Origin: DATARH01 sp050246595
GTDB taxonomy: Bacteria; Pseudomonadota; Alphaproteobacteria; ATCC43930; CGMCC-115725
Reading direction: 5' to 3'
NCBI GenBank assembly: GCA_050246595.1
Contig: JBFWVT010000001.1
Span: 131,203-195,202, forward strand
Length of the DNA: 64,000 nucleotides
Both the position numbers and the translations under genes were made by a program. Below the pieces are notes generated by a model that ran no database searches, had not been told where the DNA came from, and was given only the letters and a program-made list of their open reading frames with translations. Positions 40,173-47,918 of the stretch are shown piece after piece (the stretch's first letter is position 1; each line of letters begins with the position of its first letter).

Positions 40173-41999
40173 ATGACCCAGCCCGATCCGATCCCCTATT
40201 CCGACGCCCAAATTCGTTCGATCCTCGAACGGGTCAAGACGATCGCGCTGGTCGGCGCCTCGTCGAACTGGAACCGGCCCAGCTACTTCGTGATGAAGTA
40301 CCTGCAAGGCAAAGGCTACCGCGTCATCCCGGTCAACCCCGGCAGCGCCGGCCAGGAGCTGCTCGGCGAAACGGTTTACGCCTCATTGCGCGACCTCCCG
40401 CCCGACCTTGCCGAACAGATCGACATGATCGATATGTTCCGCCCCGCCGCCGAGGCGCCGAAAATCGTCGAGGACGCGATCGCGATCGGTGCGCCGATCG
40501 TGTGGATGCAGCTCGGCATCCGCAACGACGAAGCGGCGGCGACAGCCGAAGCGGCCGGCATCGAAGTCGTCATGAACCGCTGCCCGAAAATCGAGTTCGG
40601 ACGGTTGGGCGGCGAATTGTCATGGAGCGGCGTCAACAGCGGCATCATCCAGAACCGCCCGCCGCAAGCCCCAAAACCGCGCCCCGCCCGCGAAACCCCT
40701 TCCGGTTCCTCGCCCGGCGGCAACCGGAGCTACGGGTTCGAGACGCTGGCCGTGCATGCCGGCGCCGCGCCCGACCCGACCACCGGGGCGCGCTCGACAC
40801 CGATCTACCAGACGACCTCGTATGTCTTTGAGGATGTCGATCACGCCGCCTCGCTCTTCAACCTGCACAATTTCGGCTATATCTATTCGCGGCTGACCAA
40901 CCCGACCGTCGCCGTGCTCGAAGAGCGCATCGCCGGTCTCGAAGGCGGGCGCGCCGCAGTCGCCGCCGCCTCGGGTCACGCGGCGCAGTTCCTCGTCTTT
41001 TTCACATTGATGTCGCCGGGCGACGAATTCGTCGCCTCGCGCAACCTCTACGGCGGGTCGCTGACGCAGTTCGGTCTGTCGTTCAAAAAGCTCGGCTGGA
41101 CTTGTCATTTTGTCGATCCGACCGATCCCGAAAACTTCCGCCGGGCGCTGACCCCGCGGTGCAAGGCGATCTTTGTCGAGAACCTCGCCAATCCCGGCGG
41201 CATCGTCGTCGATATCGAAAAGGTCGCTGCGGTCGCGCACGATGCCGGCATCCCGCTGATCGTCGACAACACGCTGGCGACGCCGTATCTGTGCCGGCCG
41301 TTCGACTGGGGCGCCGATCTGATCGTGCATTCGACCACCAAGTTTCTCGGCGGGCACGGCGCGGCGCTCGGCGGGATGCTGGTCGAAAGCGGCCGGTTCG
41401 ATTGGAGCACCGGCGGCAAATTCCCGTCGCTGAGCGACCCGGAGCCGGCCTATCACGGTCTCAAATTCCACGAGAATTTCGGCGATTTCGCGTTTACGAC
41501 CAAGGCGCGCGCCGTAGCATTGCGCGATTTCGGCCCGACCCAATCGCCGATGCACGCGTTTCTGACCCTGACCGGCATCGAGAGCCTGCATGTCCGGATG
41601 GACAGGCATGTCGAGAACGCGAAAAGGATCGCCGAATTTCTTGCGGCCCACCCGCGCGTCGCCTGGGTGTCCTATGCCGGGCTCAAGGACAGCCCCTATT
41701 ACGAGCTGGCGCGGAAATATATGCCGAAGGGGCCGGGCGCGGTGTTCACCTTTGGCGTCAAGGGCGGGTACGATTCCGGCACCCGTCTTGTCGAGAGCGT
41801 GCGGCTGTTCTCGCATCTGGCCAATATCGGCGATACGCGCAGTCTGATCCTGCACCCGGCCTCGACGACGCACCGTCAACTGTCCGACGAGCAGCGTCTC
41901 GCCGCCGGTGCCGGTCCCGATGTCGTGCGCCTGTCGATCGGTCTTGAAACCGCCGACGATTTGATCCGCGACCTCGACGAGGCGCTCGGCGCGGCATGA
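40173..41999 (+). CDS. CoA-binding domain fused to O-acetylhomoserine sulfhydrylase
   Basis: 608 residues. The N-terminus (1 to about 140) is a CoA-binding Rossmann domain of the YccU type (KTIALVGASSNWNRPSYFVM, then KYLQGKGYRVIPVNPGSAG). A Pro/Ser-rich linker (about 155-185) joins it to a complete Cys/Met-metabolism PLP enzyme (about 188-608) of the MetY type, with the PLP Lys390 in HSTTKFLGGHG and the N-terminal FETLAVHAGA signature. It makes homocysteine from O-acetylhomoserine and sulfide. Start at ATG 40173 because the longer frame upstream has no similarity. The last bases overlap the start of the MFS gene (ATGA). Confidence 0.9.
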   Translation: MTQPDPIPYSDAQIRSILERVKTIALVGASSNWNRPSYFVMKYLQGKGYRVIPVNPGSAGQELLGETVYASLRDLPPDLAEQIDMIDMFRPAAEAPKIVEDAIAIGAPIVWMQLGIRNDEAAATAEAAGIEVVMNRCPKIEFGRLGGELSWSGVNSGIIQNRPPQAPKPRPARETPSGSSPGGNRSYGFETLAVHAGAAPDPTTGARSTPIYQTTSYVFEDVDHAASLFNLHNFGYIYSRLTNPTVAVLEERIAGLEGGRAAVAAASGHAAQFLVFFTLMSPGDEFVASRNLYGGSLTQFGLSFKKLGWTCHFVDPTDPENFRRALTPRCKAIFVENLANPGGIVVDIEKVAAVAHDAGIPLIVDNTLATPYLCRPFDWGADLIVHSTTKFLGGHGAALGGMLVESGRFDWSTGGKFPSLSDPEPAYHGLKFHENFGDFAFTTKARAVALRDFGPTQSPMHAFLTLTGIESLHVRMDRHVENAKRIAEFLAAHPRVAWVSYAGLKDSPYYELARKYMPKGPGAVFTFGVKGGYDSGTRLVESVRLFSHLANIGDTRSLILHPASTTHRQLSDEQRLAAGAGPDVVRLSIGLETADDLIRDLDEALGAA

Positions 42000-43177
42000 G
42001 CATGCCGGCGATCGCGACGGCGGCAACCGGCGCCGGTGCCGATCCGCGCGCGGCTGACCGCCACTCGCGCAACGCGGCGCTGACCCTGGCCTTTGCCCAG
42101 CCCGGCGACACGCTGCTCTATCTGCTGCTGCCGCTGTACCACGAATCGTTCGGGGTCAGCCTCGCCGAGGCCGGGCTGCTGCTCGCCGCGAACCGGCTTG
42201 TGCGCATCGCCGGGTATGGCTGGATCGCGCGGCTCTATGGCGAGCACGGCGCGCGGGCCTCCTGTCTGCTGGCGGCCTTTGCCTCGCTGCTGGCGACGTC
42301 AGGCTACGCGGTCGGTTCCGGCGTCTGGGTGCTGCTGATCGCGCGGCTGCTGTGGGGCCTTGCCTTTGCGGCAATGAATGTTGCGACGCAGGCGCTCGCG
42401 ACCGCCGAACCGGCGGGAGCGGCGCGGCGCAGCGGCACGATGCGCGCGATCGTCGCTTCCGGGCCGGTCAGCGGGCTGGTGGCGGGCGCAGTGGTCGCGC
42501 ATGTTGCCGGGCCGCGCGCGGCGTTTTTGCTGCTTGCCCTGGCGGTGCTGCCGGCATTCGCGTTTGCGTTCCGTCTGCCGCACGGCGGCGAGGGGAGACC
42601 CGAACGGCTGCCGCGACCGCGCTTCGGGGTGCCGTCACGGCTCGATACATGGTCGTTTGTCCAGGGGATGACCTTGGATGGGCTGTTTGTGCTCGGCATT
42701 TCGGTGCTGGCCGCTGCGGCGCTGCCGGGTTACGCGGTGCTCGCCGCCGGCGCCGCTCTGGCGCTGCGCTATGTCGCCGAGATCGGGCTGGCGCCGCTCG
42801 GCGGCAAGCTCGCCGAACGCTACGGGCCACGGCTCGTGCTGACCGTGCTGTCGGTCATGACGGCGCTGGGGCTCGGCGTGATCGGGGCTGGCGCACTATG
42901 GATGGGCGCGGTGCTGGTTGTCGTGCTGCGCGGTCTGATCCAGCCGATCGCGGCGCCGGTTGTCGCGCTCGAAAATCCCGGCCGCAGCCGGGTGCCGGCC
43001 CTGGCGCGGCTGGCGACGTGGCGCGATCTCGGGGCCGGCGCCGGACCGCTGCTCGCCGGCGCGCTGCTGCCGCTGGTCGCGCACGAGATCCTCTATGGCG
43101 CGGCCGCCGCGCTGCTCGCGGTCTCCGCGATCGCCGTCAGCGCGATGGCGGCCAAACCGATGCCGCCGCCGGCGTAA
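41996..43177 (+). CDS. MFS transporter
   Basis: 393 residues with about twelve membrane segments and MFS-type loops (RLYGEHGARASCLLA after TM2, GKLAERYGPRLVL between TM8 and TM9). Translationally coupled to the metY fusion by an ATGA overlap, so it may export or import a compound tied to homocysteine or sulfide metabolism; the substrate cannot be named. Ends in a short Pro-rich tail three bases before the stop of the convergent DUF892 gene. Confidence 0.85.
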   Translation: MSMPAIATAATGAGADPRAADRHSRNAALTLAFAQPGDTLLYLLLPLYHESFGVSLAEAGLLLAANRLVRIAGYGWIARLYGEHGARASCLLAAFASLLATSGYAVGSGVWVLLIARLLWGLAFAAMNVATQALATAEPAGAARRSGTMRAIVASGPVSGLVAGAVVAHVAGPRAAFLLLALAVLPAFAFAFRLPHGGEGRPERLPRPRFGVPSRLDTWSFVQGMTLDGLFVLGISVLAAAALPGYAVLAAGAALALRYVAEIGLAPLGGKLAERYGPRLVLTVLSVMTALGLGVIGAGALWMGAVLVVVLRGLIQPIAAPVVALENPGRSRVPALARLATWRDLGAGAGPLLAGALLPLVAHEILYGAAAALLAVSAIAVSAMAAKPMPPPA

Positions 43178-43180
43178 GAT

Positions 43181-43831
43181 CTACCGCCGGCCGCCCTGCG
43201 ACTTTCGCCTGCCGTTGCCGTTCTGGCCGGCGCCCGCACGCTCCTCGCGCTTGTTGCTCGACGATTCCTCTTCTTCGTCCTCCGCCTCGCCGTCTTCCTC
43301 TTCAAGCTCCCCGTCCTCCTCGCCTTCCTTGTTTTCGCCCTCGATCATGCGCGGGTTGACTTCCTCTTCCGCCAGCTTTGTCATCTCCTCGTCAAAGCGT
43401 TTTCCCTCGTCGAGAGCCTGCTCCATCGTCTGGACGATTTCGTCCTCCTCGACCAGCCGGGCCAGCGCCGCGGCCGTCCCCCAGGCGGCGATGCAGTAAT
43501 GCTCGGTCTTCTGCACCGCCGCGAGCACAAAGGCGTCGATCAGCGCGTCGTCCTCGATCGTGTCGAGGTGCTCGTTGATGTCCTCGATCAGGGCCTCGGC
43601 AATGACGTTCTTCTGGCGGGCTTTTGTTGCCTGCATTTCCTCCAGCGCGTCCTCGATCCGGTCGATCAGCCCGGCGCCCTGCTCGCGACGCCGTTCGAGC
43701 ATCTCGCGCAGCCGGTCGGAGTCGGCCTGTCGCGCCAGACGCGGCAGCGCGCGCGACAGCTGACGCTCGGCGCTGTGGATCTGTTTAAGTTCGAGGATAA
43801 GCAGATCCTCGGCGGAACGAAGAGCGGGCAT
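43181..43831 (-). CDS. DUF892 (YciE/YciF-like) protein with acidic tail
   Basis: 216 residues. About 1-155 is a four-helix ferritin-like DUF892 domain (SAEDLLILELKQIHSAERQL at the start, EHYCIAAWGTAAALA later), the type often linked to stress response. The remaining 60 residues are an unusual Glu/Asp run (EEDGELEEEDGEAEDEEEE) followed by a basic Gly/Asn end (NGRRKSQGGRR), making the protein longer than the usual ~165. Convergent with the MFS gene. Confidence 0.85.
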   Translation of the reverse strand: MPALRSAEDLLILELKQIHSAERQLSRALPRLARQADSDRLREMLERRREQGAGLIDRIEDALEEMQATKARQKNVIAEALIEDINEHLDTIEDDALIDAFVLAAVQKTEHYCIAAWGTAAALARLVEEDEIVQTMEQALDEGKRFDEEMTKLAEEEVNPRMIEGENKEGEEDGELEEEDGEAEDEEEESSSNKREERAGAGQNGNGRRKSQGGRR

Positions 43832-44067
43832 CGCATCTCTCTATCCAAATGCGTATATTGCCCCTCGAACACTTCCGTCGTTCGGGCTGTTCCTCAGTTA
43901 TCCTGAGTAAACCCTGATCCTGCATCGTATTCCTTATGGGCGCGCCGTGCGGTTTCCAGATTTGCCCGCGGGGATTCGCGAGGCGCTCGAAGCCGGTCTC
44001 GCCGACGAATGGCGTCACTGCGCCTGGATATTGACCCGGCTGGAATAGCCGGCGGCAGGCGCAAGGG

Positions 44068-44625
44068 TCAGCGCAGCGGCACGCTGTACATCAGCAGCAC
44101 CGACTGCGCCCCCGGGTTGCGCTGGGTCAATCCCGCATTCGAGGTGTGATGCACGGCAACGCCGAGCCGGCTCGTGTCGTCAAAACGCCAGGCAAGCTCG
44201 GCGCCAGAGCGGAATTCCCACCACGATCCGAGATTCGTTCCCCGGCCGCGCGCGAAATAGCCGGCGGCCACATTCGGGGTCAGCACGATATTCGGACCGA
44301 AATTGATGTCGATCCCGAACCCGCCATAACCGTAAAACGCCGCGTCGCTGGTCCCCATCACGCCGATAAACGGCGAGACAACCCACAGCACATCGCCAAA
44401 GCGGTATTCGGCGCGCAGTTCGGCGGCGGTGCCGCCGCGGTTGCTGGCGCTCGGGGTGGCGTCGAAGGCGCCGGCTCCGACCGCGATGCGCGGCGGATCG
44501 GCCGGCGAGCCGAGGCTCAGCTGCGCCTTTGCAGCGGATGCCAGCGCCCCCTCGGCCGCGAGGAGCGCGAGTATCGCGAATATGCGCGCCGTCCGCCGCC
44601 AGCCCGTTTTCGGATTCAATCGCAC
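44068..44625 (-). CDS. PagL-like lipid A 3-O-deacylase (acyloxyacyl hydrolase)
   Basis: 185 residues from GTG 44625, with a signal peptide (ARIFAILALLAAEGALASAA) and an outer-membrane beta-barrel pattern of alternating strands. The PagL motif HHTSNAGLTQRNPG near the C-terminus carries the catalytic His and Ser, and the aromatic C-terminal strand ends LLMYSVPLR. PagL trims an acyl chain from lipid A in the outer membrane. A longer start 15 codons upstream would be encoded by a palindromic repeat and is rejected. It follows no operon partner on its strand. Confidence 0.75.
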   Translation of the reverse strand: MRLNPKTGWRRTARIFAILALLAAEGALASAAKAQLSLGSPADPPRIAVGAGAFDATPSASNRGGTAAELRAEYRFGDVLWVVSPFIGVMGTSDAAFYGYGGFGIDINFGPNIVLTPNVAAGYFARGRGTNLGSWWEFRSGAELAWRFDDTSRLGVAVHHTSNAGLTQRNPGAQSVLLMYSVPLR

Positions 44626-44632
44626 CCGGCAG

Positions 44633-44699
44633 TACCCCCACCCCGTCCCTCCCCGCGATCCCCGGGTCAAACCCGGGGAGGGGAGAGGGAATGCCGCGC
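44633..44699. repeat. GC-rich palindromic repeat
   Basis: Begins TACCCCCACCCCGTCCCTCC and contains the hairpin CCCCGGGTCAAACCCGGGG; nearly identical to the element at 36141-36206. It abuts the 5' end of the PagL-like gene. Confidence 0.8.
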
Positions 44700-44783
44700 C
44701 CTTGGGCAGTGAACGGCATTTCAGCCCCGCGGCATCTTAAGAGCGAGAACGCCGCCCGCAAGCGAAACCTCGGCGGGAGTCGC

Positions 44784-45734
44784 TCACCACCGCTTGGCCC
44801 GTTCGGTCGCGAGGACGAGCTGCTCGCGGATGCCGGGTTCCATCGCCGAATGACCGGCGTCGCGCACGATCACATACTCGGCCTCGGGCCAGGCCAGCGC
44901 CAGCTCGTCGGCGCTGCGAATCGGGCAGACCATGTCGTAGCGCCCCTGCACGATGACCGCCGGCAGATGACGGATGCGGCCGATATTGGCGACCAGGTCG
45001 GCTTCGAGCGGGAACAGATGCTCGGTGAAGAAGTGCGCCTCGATGCGCGCCAGCCCGAGCGCCAGCCGGTCCTCGCCAAAGGCCGCGACCGTCTCCGGGT
45101 TGGGCAGCAGCGTCGAGCAGCCCCCCTCATAGATGCTCCAGGCGCGCGCCGCTGGCATATGCACGCGCGGATCGGGGTCGATCAGGCGGCGGTAGTACCC
45201 GGCGAGCAGGTCGCCGCGCTCGGCTTCCGGCAGAAATCCGGAAAAGGCGCGCCATGCCTCCGGGAACACGATGCGCATGCCGTAGAGAAACCAGTCGATC
45301 TCGCTCTGGCGACAGAGAAAAATCCCGCGCAGGATCAGCCCGGCGACGCGCTCGGGATGGGTCTGCGCGTAGAGCAGCGCCAGGGTCGAACCCCACGAGC
45401 CGCCGAACACGACCCATTCCGCGATGCCGAGTTCGCGGCGCAGCCGCTCGATATCGGCGACGAGATGGGCGGGTGTGTTGTCGCGGATTTCGCCGAGCGG
45501 TGTCGAACGGCCGCCGCCGCGCTGATCGAATACGACAATGCGCCAGAAGGAGGGATCGAAAAACCGGCGATGCACCGAGGTCGCGCCGGCGCCCGGCCCG
45601 CCATGCAGAAACAGGATCGCCGGACCCTGGCGGTTGCCCGATTCCTCCCAATACATCGTATGACGCGCGTCAAGCCTGAGCTGGCCGGTGCGGTACGGTT
45701 CGATCGGCGGGAAGAGGTCGCGGCGGGTGTTCAT
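44784..45734 (-). CDS. pip: Prolyl iminopeptidase
   Basis: 316 residues, alpha/beta hydrolase of peptidase family S33 that releases N-terminal proline. HGGPGAG (44-50) forms the oxyanion region, the nucleophile Ser113 is in GGSWGS, and the catalytic His is in DAGHSAMEP near the C-terminus. The N-terminus (LFPPIEPYRTGQL) and the DQRGGGRSTP motif are diagnostic of the family. Full length. It is divergent from the Lin0512 pair. Confidence 0.92.
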   Translation of the reverse strand: MNTRRDLFPPIEPYRTGQLRLDARHTMYWEESGNRQGPAILFLHGGPGAGATSVHRRFFDPSFWRIVVFDQRGGGRSTPLGEIRDNTPAHLVADIERLRRELGIAEWVVFGGSWGSTLALLYAQTHPERVAGLILRGIFLCRQSEIDWFLYGMRIVFPEAWRAFSGFLPEAERGDLLAGYYRRLIDPDPRVHMPAARAWSIYEGGCSTLLPNPETVAAFGEDRLALGLARIEAHFFTEHLFPLEADLVANIGRIRHLPAVIVQGRYDMVCPIRSADELALAWPEAEYVIVRDAGHSAMEPGIREQLVLATERAKRW

Positions 45735-45876
45735 GGCTGTAGTCTACGGGGGCGCGCGGAAATGCGGTAGCGGCACCGCTGCTTCTGCCGTTCTGGCACC
45801 GGCGCCGGCGCTGTGAGATCATCGCCTGGGAGAGGTCATCCCCCAGAGATCACCCCTGGGCGCGGGAGGGCGGCCG

Positions 45877-46242
45877 ATGGCGTTGAAGCGGATGGTTTTG
45901 CAGATCGGCATGGGGACCGATATTCGCGGCCGCGACTACACAAAGGCGGCGGTGCGCGCGCTGCGCGACGCGCTGTGGCACAATTCGCTGAGCGTCGCAA
46001 ACGCGCTGGGCCAGCCGGTCGATGCGATGCGGGTCGAGGTCACGATCGGCGTGCCGCGCCCGGAGCTGGTCGACAAAGCCGCCGTTCTGGCCGTTCTGCC
46101 GCACGGCACCGGAACCGTCATCATCGTCGAGGGCGGTCTCGAAATCGCCAATGACGAGGGCACCAACACGACGGTCGTCGCCAATGCCGCCGCGATCGTG
46201 CGGCTCGATCTGCCGGAGGGGCTGCCGGAGGCTCGGCCATGA
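45877..46242 (+). CDS. Lin0512 family protein (copy 1)
   Basis: 121 residues with the Lin0512 pattern: IGMGTDIRGRDYTKAAVRAL, then MRVEVTIGVPRPELVD and LPHGTGTVIIVEGGLEI. Function unknown in the family. GGGAGGG lies just before ATG 45877. It overlaps the second copy by four bases (ATGA), and the two products share the DYTKAAVRA motif, suggesting a heteromeric pair from an old duplication. Confidence 0.85.
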   Translation: MALKRMVLQIGMGTDIRGRDYTKAAVRALRDALWHNSLSVANALGQPVDAMRVEVTIGVPRPELVDKAAVLAVLPHGTGTVIIVEGGLEIANDEGTNTTVVANAAAIVRLDLPEGLPEARP

Positions 46243-46580
46243 CGCTGAAACGGGTCATCACCGAATTCGGCACCGGCAACGACCTGCATGGCGGCGATTA
46301 CACAAAAGCGGCGGTGCGCGCGGTCGAGGACGCGATCCATCACAGCTCGTTAAACCTGCTCCGCACCCTCGGCATCGATCCGCGCACGATGCAGGTCGAG
46401 GCCACGATCGGCGTGCAGCAGCCGGATCGGGTTGACGCCGAGACGGTCAAGGCGGCGCTGCCGCACGGCCAGGTCACCGTCAATGTAGTGAAGGGCGGTC
46501 TCGACGTACCGGACGAGACGGCAGGGGATGTCGCGATCATCGCCAGCGCGGCCGTCACCGTGCGCCTCGACCTGCCCTGA
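46239..46580 (+). CDS. Lin0512 family protein (copy 2)
   Basis: 113 residues, second tandem Lin0512 paralogue: FGTGNDLHGGDYTKAAVRAV, then MQVEATIGVQQPDRVD and LPHGQVTVNVVKGGLDV. Coupled to copy 1 by an ATGA overlap and followed 23 bases later by a MaoC-like gene, so the three form one operon. Family function unknown. Confidence 0.85.
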   Translation: MTLKRVITEFGTGNDLHGGDYTKAAVRAVEDAIHHSSLNLLRTLGIDPRTMQVEATIGVQQPDRVDAETVKAALPHGQVTVNVVKGGLDVPDETAGDVAIIASAAVTVRLDLP

Positions 46581-46603
46581 CGATCTCGACACCCGCCCGG
46601 AAC

Positions 46604-47050
46604 ATGCTGTATTTTGAGGATATCGCCGCCGGACAGACATACCGGTCGCCGAGCCTGCGCATCGATACCGCTGCGATCGCCGCGTTCGCGGCGGAATTCG
46701 ATCCGCAGCCGTTTCACCTCGACGACGCGGCGGCGCGCGACTCGCTGTTCGACGGGCTGGCGGCGAGCGGCTGGCACACCGCTGCGCTGACGATGAAACT
46801 GTGCCTGTTGAGCGATTTCCGGCCGGCCGGCGGCATTATCGGGGTCGGCGGCGAATTGCTGTGGCCGAGAGCGGTGCGTCCCGGCGATGAATTGCGCGTC
46901 GCAATCGAGGTGCTGGAGACCCGGCTGTCGCGCTCGCGCCCGCGCCAGGGTCTCGTCAAAATCCGCATCACGACGCTGAACCAGAAAGACGAACCGGTCC
47001 AAAGCTTCACACCGACCTTGTTTGTCGACTGCCGACCGCAAGACCGCTGA
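46604..47050 (+). CDS. MaoC-like dehydratase
   Basis: 148 residues with the hot-dog fold of (R)-specific enoyl-CoA hydratases. The catalytic Asp33 and His38 stand in FAAEFDPQPFHLDD, and DGLAASGWHTAALTMKL is typical. It probably hydrates a trans-2-enoyl-CoA or acts on an acyl thioester; no polyhydroxyalkanoate genes are nearby to settle it. Last gene of the Lin0512 operon. Confidence 0.88.
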   Translation: MLYFEDIAAGQTYRSPSLRIDTAAIAAFAAEFDPQPFHLDDAAARDSLFDGLAASGWHTAALTMKLCLLSDFRPAGGIIGVGGELLWPRAVRPGDELRVAIEVLETRLSRSRPRQGLVKIRITTLNQKDEPVQSFTPTLFVDCRPQDR

Positions 47051-47194
47051 AGACCTCTCATCGCATACGGCAAAGGCGGTAAGTAGCTCCTTAATATCTG
47101 AGAACGGAAACGGCTGCGGCCCGATGGCGTTAGCCCAGACAAGGCCCTCCCGTGAGCGGCCGTTCTTGGCACCGGTAAAGACAAGGAGCCAGCG

Positions 47195-47719
47195 ATGAGC
47201 GCGACTGGTCTCGACGTATTCGACAAATCGCTGCAAACGACAAATATCTGGCTTAAGGAAATCATGGAAATGGAGGGGATCGGACCGGACCGGCAGGTGG
47301 CGTGGCGGGTTCTCGGCGCCGTGCTGCACACGCTGCGCGACCGGCTCACCGTCGAACAGACGGCGCATCTCGGCGCCGAATTGCCGCTGATCGTCCGCGG
47401 TCTCTACTACGATCAATGGCAGCCGGCCGGGAAGCCCGACAAGGAACGCCGCGCCGAGGAATTTGTCGCCCGCATCGCTTCCGAGCTGAGCAATACCCGG
47501 CCAGTCAACGCCGAGCAGGCGACCCGCGCCGTCTTTACGGTGATAAATCTGCATGTCTCGGCCGGTCAGGTCGAAAAGATCCGGCAATCGCTGCCCGAGG
47601 ATATCAGGCGGCTCTGGCCCGAGCGCACCGCGACCCCGAAGCCGCGAAACTCGATGACGGAAGCGCAGGAAGAAACCGAATTCGCCGCGGCCGATTTCGA
47701 AAAGACCGGGGCGGCATAG
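47195..47719 (+). CDS. DUF2267 family protein
   Basis: 174 residues. Two helical repeats (LDVFDKSLQTTNIWLKEIME near the start, EQATRAVFTVINLHVSAGQV later) match DUF2267, a family of unknown function often linked to stress-induced genes. AAGGAG precedes ATG 47195 by a few bases. The C-terminus is an acidic extension (EAQEETEFAAADFEK). Stands alone in the direction of transcription. Confidence 0.85.
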   Translation: MSATGLDVFDKSLQTTNIWLKEIMEMEGIGPDRQVAWRVLGAVLHTLRDRLTVEQTAHLGAELPLIVRGLYYDQWQPAGKPDKERRAEEFVARIASELSNTRPVNAEQATRAVFTVINLHVSAGQVEKIRQSLPEDIRRLWPERTATPKPRNSMTEAQEETEFAAADFEKTGAA

Positions 47720-47738
47720 ACGCGGCTCGTCGTCGGCG

Positions 47739-47918
47739 CGATACCCCATCCCTCTCCGCCCTTCAGGGGGAGGGAGGGTGAGTGAGCTCCGACTGGGACC
47801 GGACCGCCGACAGGCCGGCCGGAGGCCGGCGGTCCCGGCCCGGGCTTCGACTGGGGACCGCCGGCGTCCCGCCGGCACGCCGGCCGGAGGCCGGCAGTCC
47901 CAGCCCGGCGATAGTCGT
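47739..47918. repeat. Composite GC-rich palindromic region
   Basis: Begins with a palindrome (ACCCCATCCCTCTCCGCCC to GGGGGAGGGAGGG), then several overlapping CCGGCCGGAGGCCGGC palindromes, including GGGACCGCCGGCGTCCCGCC, which also occurs inside the rhodanese gene at 20762-20790. It lies between the convergent DUF2267 and selB genes. Confidence 0.7.

Noticed and set aside
43940..44050. Short open stretch VRFPDLPAGIREALEAGLAD
   Set aside because: Protein-like but only about 33 codons with no clear start or ribosome site; may be a remnant, not annotated.
46340..47878. 512-codon minus-strand frame opposite MaoC and DUF2267
   Set aside because: Antisense to two recognisable genes. A short part in the gap 47051-47194 (HRWLLVFTGAKNGRSREGLV) looks protein-like but has no start, stop or neighbours to support it.
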